In this document: positions 59,526-64,000 of the stretch, piece by piece
How positions within the stretch are numbered: position 1 is the first letter of the stretch
Layout of the letters: each line of letters opens with the position of its first letter
DNA from: JAWKRB01 sp041389885
GTDB taxonomy: Bacteria > Myxococcota_A > Polyangia > Polyangiales > Ga0077539
Direction of reading: 5' to 3'
DNA: 64,000 nucleotides
Assembly (NCBI GenBank): GCA_041389885.1
Contig: JAWKRB010000025.1
Location: 60,261 to 124,260, forward strand
Made by a program: the position numbers and the translations under genes
The notes under the pieces: model-generated
What the model was told of the DNA's origin: nothing
Database searches by the model: none
What the model saw: the letters and a program-made list of their open reading frames with translations, nothing else

Positions 59526-60411
59526 GCACGTCGCCCTCGGCTTCGCGCTGGGGGCGTTGCTCGGGGGCGCGGGCGTCTTCGTCGCGCGGCGCGCGAGGCC
59601 CGCGGCGGCGAGCAGGGTCACCACGCAGGACCGAGACCACGACGGCCGCGTAGACCGCTGGGTGGAGCGCGACGCGCGGGGTCGCCTCGCGAAGGTCTCC
59701 CTCGACGAGGACCGCGACGGCGCGCCCGATCGCGTGGAGATCTACGTCGACGGGCGGCTCAACCGCACCGACTACGACAGCGACCGGGACCATCGCCTCG
59801 ACGCGACCGATCAGTACGGCGCCGACGGACGCGTGAACATGACGCTCTGGGACCGCGACTGGAACTCCATCCCCGAGCGCTGGGTGCAGCTCAACCGGCG
59901 CGGGCAGATCACGGGCGAGTGGATCGACGCCAACCAGGACGCGGTGCCCGAGCGGTTTCGCGCCTTCGACCCCGGCGGGCGCCTCACCGAAGACGCGCAG
60001 GACCGCGACGGCGACGGGCTCTTCGAGGTCAACACGGTCTACAACACCCGGTGGTCGCCCACCGACCACGCCGTGCGCGTGGAGCGCGACGACGACCGCG
60101 ACGCGCTCTACGAGCGACGCGAGACCTACTCCCGCGAGGGCGTGCTCCGCTCGGTGAACGAAGACACCGACCACGACGGGAGCCGCGACCACCTGATCTT
60201 GTTCCACCCCGACGGCAGGGTGCGCAAGGAGGGCTTCGACCGCGACGGCGACGGTTGGTTCGAGGAGTGGCGCTTCGCCGTGGGCGCGGGCGACGCGCGC
60301 GTCGCGCACGACGACGACGGCGACTACGACATCGACCGCTGGGACGCCCCCGGCCCGCCGCCCTCGTGGTGCGAGCAGCGTTGCGCGACGCGCCCCGCCG
60401 CGGGACAGTAG
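59515..60411 (+). CDS. Exported protein with Asp-rich D-x-D-x-D repeats
   Basis: 298 residues; ATG overlaps the upstream gene by 11 nt. N-terminal signal or anchor (HVALGFALGALLGGAGVFVA). The body is a chain of acidic repeats of the form D-x-D-x-D/N-G-x-x-D (TQDRDHDGRVDRWVERD, LDEDRDGAPDRVEIYV, YDSDRDHRLDATDQYG, QDRDGDGLFEVN, EDTDHDGSRDHL, FDRDGDGWFEEW), which look like calcium-binding thrombospondin-3/EF-hand-like loops. A calcium-stabilised surface or periplasmic protein is inferred. Confidence 0.75.
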   Translation: MTRRHVALGFALGALLGGAGVFVARRARPAAASRVTTQDRDHDGRVDRWVERDARGRLAKVSLDEDRDGAPDRVEIYVDGRLNRTDYDSDRDHRLDATDQYGADGRVNMTLWDRDWNSIPERWVQLNRRGQITGEWIDANQDAVPERFRAFDPGGRLTEDAQDRDGDGLFEVNTVYNTRWSPTDHAVRVERDDDRDALYERRETYSREGVLRSVNEDTDHDGSRDHLILFHPDGRVRKEGFDRDGDGWFEEWRFAVGAGDARVAHDDDGDYDIDRWDAPGPPPSWCEQRCATRPAAGQ

Positions 60412-60416
60412 CCGCC

Positions 60417-61118
60417 GTGACGCTGGTGACCGAGCACGCCCGGGCCCTGGCGGTCTTCGACCGCTTTCTCGCGTTCTCTCGCGCGGCCTCGGCGCCCGCC
60501 GCCGCGCCGACGCCGCCGCCCCCGGCGCCCAGCGTGCACCCCGCGCTCACCGAGGTGAGCACCGCGGTGACCCCGTGGGAGGAGCCGACCCGCGAGCGCC
60601 CCGACGTCGTGCGCGCGATGGTGCAGGGCGGCGCGGCGCACCCCGACACGACGCCGGGCATCCTCTCCCCAGAGGTGCAGACCGCCGTCGAGGAGCGGTC
60701 GATCATCGTCGACGACGACACCCTCACCGACCCCGAGTTCGGCCGCGTGCTGCTCCACCGCATGAGCGAGATGCTGCGCCCCGCGACGGCCGCGGCGCCG
60801 GAGGTGATGCCCGTGTCGCAGCTCGTTCAGGAGATGTCGGTCCTGGTGAAGTACGGGCACGCGCAGCAGGCGGCGGAGGAGACCGAGCGCTGGGTGAGCG
60901 CGCACCCCGACGACTTCTCGGCGCACCTCGCGATCGCCGAATTCGAGCTCCAGCAGATCGACCGCGAGGCCGCGGTGCACCGCTACGCGCAGCTCCTCTC
61001 GCGGCTGCTCGAGCGGCGCGAGCTCAGCGCGGCCCGCGACGTGGCGCGAAGGCTCCGCGACGACGTTCGCGAAGACCCCCAGGTCGCCGCCCTCGTCGCC
61101 CGCGTCAGCGCGACCTGA
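60417..61118 (+). CDS. Hypothetical protein with TPR-like C-terminus
   Basis: 233 residues from GTG 60417. The first 110 residues are low-complexity Pro/Ala/Glu-rich. The C-terminal 110 residues (VSQLVQEMSVLVKYGHAQQA, EETERWVSAHPDDFSAHLAIAEF, HRYAQLLSRLLERRELSAARDVARRL) have the spacing of two or three TPR helices. No known family. The last 14 nt overlap the 3' end of purF on the other strand. Confidence 0.6.
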   Translation: MTLVTEHARALAVFDRFLAFSRAASAPAAAPTPPPPAPSVHPALTEVSTAVTPWEEPTRERPDVVRAMVQGGAAHPDTTPGILSPEVQTAVEERSIIVDDDTLTDPEFGRVLLHRMSEMLRPATAAAPEVMPVSQLVQEMSVLVKYGHAQQAAEETERWVSAHPDDFSAHLAIAEFELQQIDREAAVHRYAQLLSRLLERRELSAARDVARRLRDDVREDPQVAALVARVSAT

Positions 61119-62505
61119 GCCGGTCGGTCGGCACCACGTCGATGGGGTAGTCGCCGGTGAAGCACGCCTCGCAGAAGCCCCCGCCGTCGTAGCCCACCGA
61201 GCGCCGCAGCCCCTCGAGGGAGAGGTAGCCCAGCGAGTCGGGGGTGATGTACTGCGCGATCTCCTCGACGCTGTGGCTCGCCGCGATGAGCTCCCGGCGG
61301 TTGGGCGTGTCGATGCCGTAGAAGCACGGCCAGCGCGTCGGCGGCGATGACACGCGCAGGTGCACCTCCTTCGCGCCCGCGTCGCGCAGCAGCTTCACGA
61401 TCTTGCGCGAGGTCGTGCCCCGCACGATGGAGTCGTCGACCACGGCCACGCGCTTGCCTGCGAGCACCTCGCGCACGGGGTTGAGCTTCAGCCGCACGCC
61501 GAAGTGCCGGATGCTGTCGGCCGGCTCGATGAAGGTGCGGCCGACGTAGTGCGAGCGAATGAGCCCCATCTCAAAGGGCACGCCGCTGGCCTGCGCGAAG
61601 CCGATGGCCGCGGGCACGCCCGAGTCGGGCACGGGGATCACCACGTCGACGTCGGCGGGGCGCTCTGCGGCGAGCACCTGCCCCATGCGACGCCGCGTCG
61701 CGTAGACCCCGCGGCCCGCGAGCACGCTGTCGGGGCGCGCGAAGTACACCAGCTCGAACACGCACGACCTCGGCTCCGAGGGCGGGAAGGGCCGGAGCGA
61801 CCGCAGCCCCCGCGGGTCGATCACCAGCACCTCGCCGGGCTCGACGTCGCGCACGAACTCCGCGGCGATGAGGTCGAAGGCGGTGGGCTCGCTGGCGACG
61901 ACGTGCGCGCCCTTGATCATCCCGAGCGAGAGCGGGCGAAAGCCGTTCGGGTCCCTCGCGGCGATGAGGGTGTCGCCCGCGAGCACGAGCATCGAGAACG
62001 CGCCGCGCACCTGAAGCAGCGCGTGCACCACGCGGTCTTCGATCGGCCCCGCCGGGGCCCGGGCGATGAGGTGGAGCAGCGCCTCGGTGTCGGTCGCCGT
62101 CTGAAAGATCGCCCCCGCCGCGTCGAGCGAGGCGCGCAGGGCGTCGGTGTTGGTGAAGTTGCCGTTGTGCGCGACGGCGAGCGGCACCCCGCCGTGCTCG
62201 ACCACCAGGGGCTGCGCGTTGCGCACGTGCGACGCGCCCGCGGTGCTGTAGCGCACGTGGCCGATGGCGATCGAGCCGGGCAGCCGAGAGAACACCTCGG
62301 GCGCGAAGACGTCCTGCACCAGCCCCATCGCGCGGTGCGAGTGCATCGCGCGCGGCGGCTCGACGGTGGCGATGCCCGCCGACTCCTGGCCGCGGTGCTG
62401 CAGCGCGTGCAGGCCCAGGTACGTGAGGTTCGCGGCCTCGTCGTGCCCGTAGACACCGAACACGCCGCACTGGTCATGGAAGTGGTCGTCGAGGTCGTCG
62501 CGCAC
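61105..62505 (-). CDS. purF: Amidophosphoribosyltransferase
   Basis: First committed step of de novo purine synthesis: PRPP plus glutamine gives phosphoribosylamine. 466 residues from GTG 62505, giving a 12-residue propeptide before the nucleophile Cys (HDQCGVFGVYG), as in B. subtilis-type enzymes. N-terminal glutaminase: HALQHRGQESAGI, GHVRYSTAGAS and NGNFTN. The C-terminal PRTase part: VPVPDSGVPAAIGF, VVDDSIVRGTTSRKIVKLLRDAGA. CFYGIDTPNR and GGFCEACFTGDYP contain the cysteines of the 4Fe-4S cluster. No other pur genes are adjacent. Confidence 0.96.
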   Translation of the reverse strand: MRDDLDDHFHDQCGVFGVYGHDEAANLTYLGLHALQHRGQESAGIATVEPPRAMHSHRAMGLVQDVFAPEVFSRLPGSIAIGHVRYSTAGASHVRNAQPLVVEHGGVPLAVAHNGNFTNTDALRASLDAAGAIFQTATDTEALLHLIARAPAGPIEDRVVHALLQVRGAFSMLVLAGDTLIAARDPNGFRPLSLGMIKGAHVVASEPTAFDLIAAEFVRDVEPGEVLVIDPRGLRSLRPFPPSEPRSCVFELVYFARPDSVLAGRGVYATRRRMGQVLAAERPADVDVVIPVPDSGVPAAIGFAQASGVPFEMGLIRSHYVGRTFIEPADSIRHFGVRLKLNPVREVLAGKRVAVVDDSIVRGTTSRKIVKLLRDAGAKEVHLRVSSPPTRWPCFYGIDTPNRRELIAASHSVEEIAQYITPDSLGYLSLEGLRRSVGYDGGGFCEACFTGDYPIDVVPTDRLRSR

Positions 62506-62597
62506 AGCAGAGCGGTTAAAGCATGTTCGAGGGGCGGGCCGTAGTTCCCGCCGCCGATTCGCTGAGAGCTCTGCGGCGGCGCCTCCGGCTGCGGTGC

Positions 62598-62603
62598 TAC
62601 GTT
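62598..62603 (+). promoter_or_regulatory. -10 element before the PEP synthase-like gene
   Basis: TACGTT ends 10 nt before ATG 62614; no Shine-Dalgarno sequence is present. Confidence 0.35.
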
Positions 62604-62613
62604 CGGGGCTGGG

Positions 62614-64000
62614 ATGTCTTCTCTGGTCTCCCTCGACTCCGCCCGCGACGCGTCTCGCTACGGCCACAAGGCCGCCGGCCTGGCGGCGCTGCTGCAGGTG
62701 CCCGACGTGCGCGTGCCCCAGGGCTTCGCCATCGACGCCGCGGCCTTCGCGCAGCACGTGAGGTCCGTGCTCCCCGCGGGGCAGTGGCCCGAGCGCATCG
62801 CCGCCGGCGACGCGAGCGCCCGCCGCGCCGACCGCCTCGAGGCGATCCGCGCGCGCCTCGACGCCGCCGCCCTCGACCCCGCCTTCGAGGCCGAGCTCCT
62901 CGCGGCGTGGCGCGCGCTCGGGGCCTCCCCCGTGGCGGTGCGCTCGAGCGCGCTGCACGAAGACGCCGCGGGGGGCTCCGCGGCGGGGCTGCAAGAGACC
63001 GAGCTGGGCGTGCGGGGCGAGGACGCGCTGCGCCGCGCGGTGAAGCGCTGCTGGTCGTCGATCTACAGCGAGCGCGCCATGACCTACCTCGCCCGCTCGC
63101 TGTCGTCGCAGGGCGCGCGGGTGGGCGTCGCGCTGGTCGTGCAGCGCATGCTCGACGCCGACCGCGCGGGGGTGCTGTTCACGTCAGACCCGCTCCGCGA
63201 CGACCCGGGCACCGCCGTGATCGAGGCCACCCGAGGGCTCGGCTGCGCCGTGGTCGACGGCGTCGTCGTGCCCGAGGTGCTGAGGGTAGACCGCGCGAGC
63301 GGCGGGGTGCTGAGCCGGCAGGAGGCCCTCGCGCCGGTCATCGTGCGGATGTCGGCGGAGGGCGGCGTGGTGCGCGAGGCCGGCGCGCGCGAGGTCGAGC
63401 CGGTGCTCTCTGACGAAGACGTGCGCGCGCTGCTCGCCGCGGCGACCTCGGTCGAGCGCGCCGCGGGGGCGCCCCGAGACATCGAGTGGTGCTTCGCTCA
63501 GGGCAGGCTCTGGCTGCTGCAGTCGCGCCCCATCGTGCGTCGGCAGGCCGAGCGCGTGGGCCGCGGCCTCTCGGGCGACCGCACGCAGTGGGTCTGGAGC
63601 AACGTCAACGTCGGGGAGGCGCTGCCTGGGGTGGCGACGCCGCTGACCTGGTCGGTGGCCTCGAAGTTCAGCGACCACGGGTTTCGCAGCGCGTTTCGCT
63701 CGTTGGGGTGCGAGGTCCCCGCCGGCGCGGAGCTCGTCGGGAGCTTCGACGGTCGGATCTACCTGAACCTCACCCACTTCATGCAGATCGCGCGGCAGGT
63801 GCCGGCGTTCAACGCGCGAATGCTCCTCGAGTTCGGCGGCGGGGGAGGCGCCGAGGAGATCGAGCGGCAGGTCGCGCCGGGGCGCTGGGGGCCGTTTCTC
63901 CTGCGCGCGCCGCGGGTGGCCGTCGGGCTGCTCGCGGAGAACCTGAGCCTCGACGCGAGGCTCCGGGAATTCGAGCGCGACTTCGCAGACTCGCGCAGGC
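62614..64000 (+). CDS. PEP/pyruvate-binding (PPDK/PEP synthase N-domain) protein, 3' end cut
   Basis: Open to the end of the window (462 codons seen). The N-terminal ATP-grasp domain of the pyruvate phosphate dikinase/PEP synthase family is clear: RYGHKAAGLAALLQVPDVRVPQGFAI, VAVRSSALHEDAAGGSAAGLQ, RCWSSIYSERAM, VVQRMLDADRAGVLFTSDP, EATRGLGCAVVDG and RDIEWCFAQGRLWLLQSRPI. A second region (WSNVNVGEALPGVATPLTWSV) marks the PEP-utilising rifampin-phosphotransferase-like group, in which the C-terminal His domain follows. That part lies outside the window, so PEP synthase, rifampin phosphotransferase or a relative cannot be separated here. Confidence 0.82.
   Translation, partial: MSSLVSLDSARDASRYGHKAAGLAALLQVPDVRVPQGFAIDAAAFAQHVRSVLPAGQWPERIAAGDASARRADRLEAIRARLDAAALDPAFEAELLAAWRALGASPVAVRSSALHEDAAGGSAAGLQETELGVRGEDALRRAVKRCWSSIYSERAMTYLARSLSSQGARVGVALVVQRMLDADRAGVLFTSDPLRDDPGTAVIEATRGLGCAVVDGVVVPEVLRVDRASGGVLSRQEALAPVIVRMSAEGGVVREAGAREVEPVLSDEDVRALLAAATSVERAAGAPRDIEWCFAQGRLWLLQSRPIVRRQAERVGRGLSGDRTQWVWSNVNVGEALPGVATPLTWSVASKFSDHGFRSAFRSLGCEVPAGAELVGSFDGRIYLNLTHFMQIARQVPAFNARMLLEFGGGGGAEEIERQVAPGRWGPFLLRAPRVAVGLLAENLSLDARLREFERDFADSRR

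Overview
The window is 64 kb of very GC-rich DNA (roughly 70 percent or more by eye). Its genes are tightly packed, often with ATGA/GTGA start-stop overlaps, and an unusually large share encode lipoproteins. The gene families present (AgmX/PglI C-terminal domain protein, Ycf48/BNR-like lipoproteins, an FGE-type lipoprotein, an NtrC-type regulator, a cysteine-rich lipoprotein after rplS, multihaem cytochrome remnants) fit a myxobacterium, Myxococcota, probably Polyangiales/Sandaracinaceae-like. That placement is inference from gene content; no rRNA gene is present.

Layout. 1-5.7 kb: two tandem paralogous GT39-type membrane glycosyltransferases and a STAS-domain protein. 5.7-9.3 kb (minus): a translationally coupled pair of exported proteins, the first a BNR/Ycf48-like lipoprotein. 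9.3-16 kb: aspartate kinase, an exported protein, an NtrC-family sigma-54 activator, a parvulin lipoprotein, an ABC-F ATPase, and a GH25 lysozyme-like lipoprotein that overlaps it tail to tail. 15.8-17.5 kb: lspA-lgt, two of the lipoprotein maturation enzymes. 17.5-19.5 kb: two adjacent genes each broken by one apparent single-base frameshift. 19.5-26.6 kb: dciA-like, RNase D, a lipoprotein, a cyclic-nucleotide-binding regulator paired with a cyclic-nucleotide phosphodiesterase, a SUKH protein, accD and folC. 26.6-32.4 kb: an FGE-domain lipoprotein, a Wza-like export lipoprotein and a one-piece xanthine dehydrogenase.

32.4-35.8 kb is the most unusual part. It is an array of 22 tRNA or tRNA-like genes, all on the minus strand, none with an encoded CCA, interrupted by an HNH endonuclease gene. 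Many are atypical. Seven have C instead of the near-universal U33. Several lack U8. Four have lost the T-Psi-C sequence of the T loop. One is about 109 nt long, built like tRNA-Sec or an allo-tRNA but with a CGA anticodon. One has no recognisable anticodon arm. Next to the array lie about 0.9 kb with no convincing gene and two heavily frameshifted pseudogenes (an RlpA-like gene and a metallophosphatase/multihaem cytochrome fusion).

38.9-41.8 kb is the housekeeping cluster rpsP-khpA-rimM-trmD-(COG4752 SPOUT methyltransferase)-rplS. 41.8-54.9 kb holds lipoproteins, an asymmetric two-subunit ABC exporter, a pseudouridine synthase, a 968-residue repeat/PDZ surface protein, glutathione peroxidase with an aldehyde dehydrogenase, a metalloprotease-like lipoprotein and an AgmX-type protein. 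55-64 kb holds a lipoprotein, a second RluA-family enzyme, a DUF72 protein, a YrdC/YciO-family protein, an acidic D-x-D repeat protein, purF and the start of a PEP synthase-like gene.

Many single genes have a TAnnnT (-10 like) box only 6-13 nt before the start codon and no Shine-Dalgarno sequence, which suggests widespread leaderless or near-leaderless transcription. Ribosomal and stress genes (rpsP, rplS, glutathione peroxidase) instead have AAGG-type ribosome binding sites.
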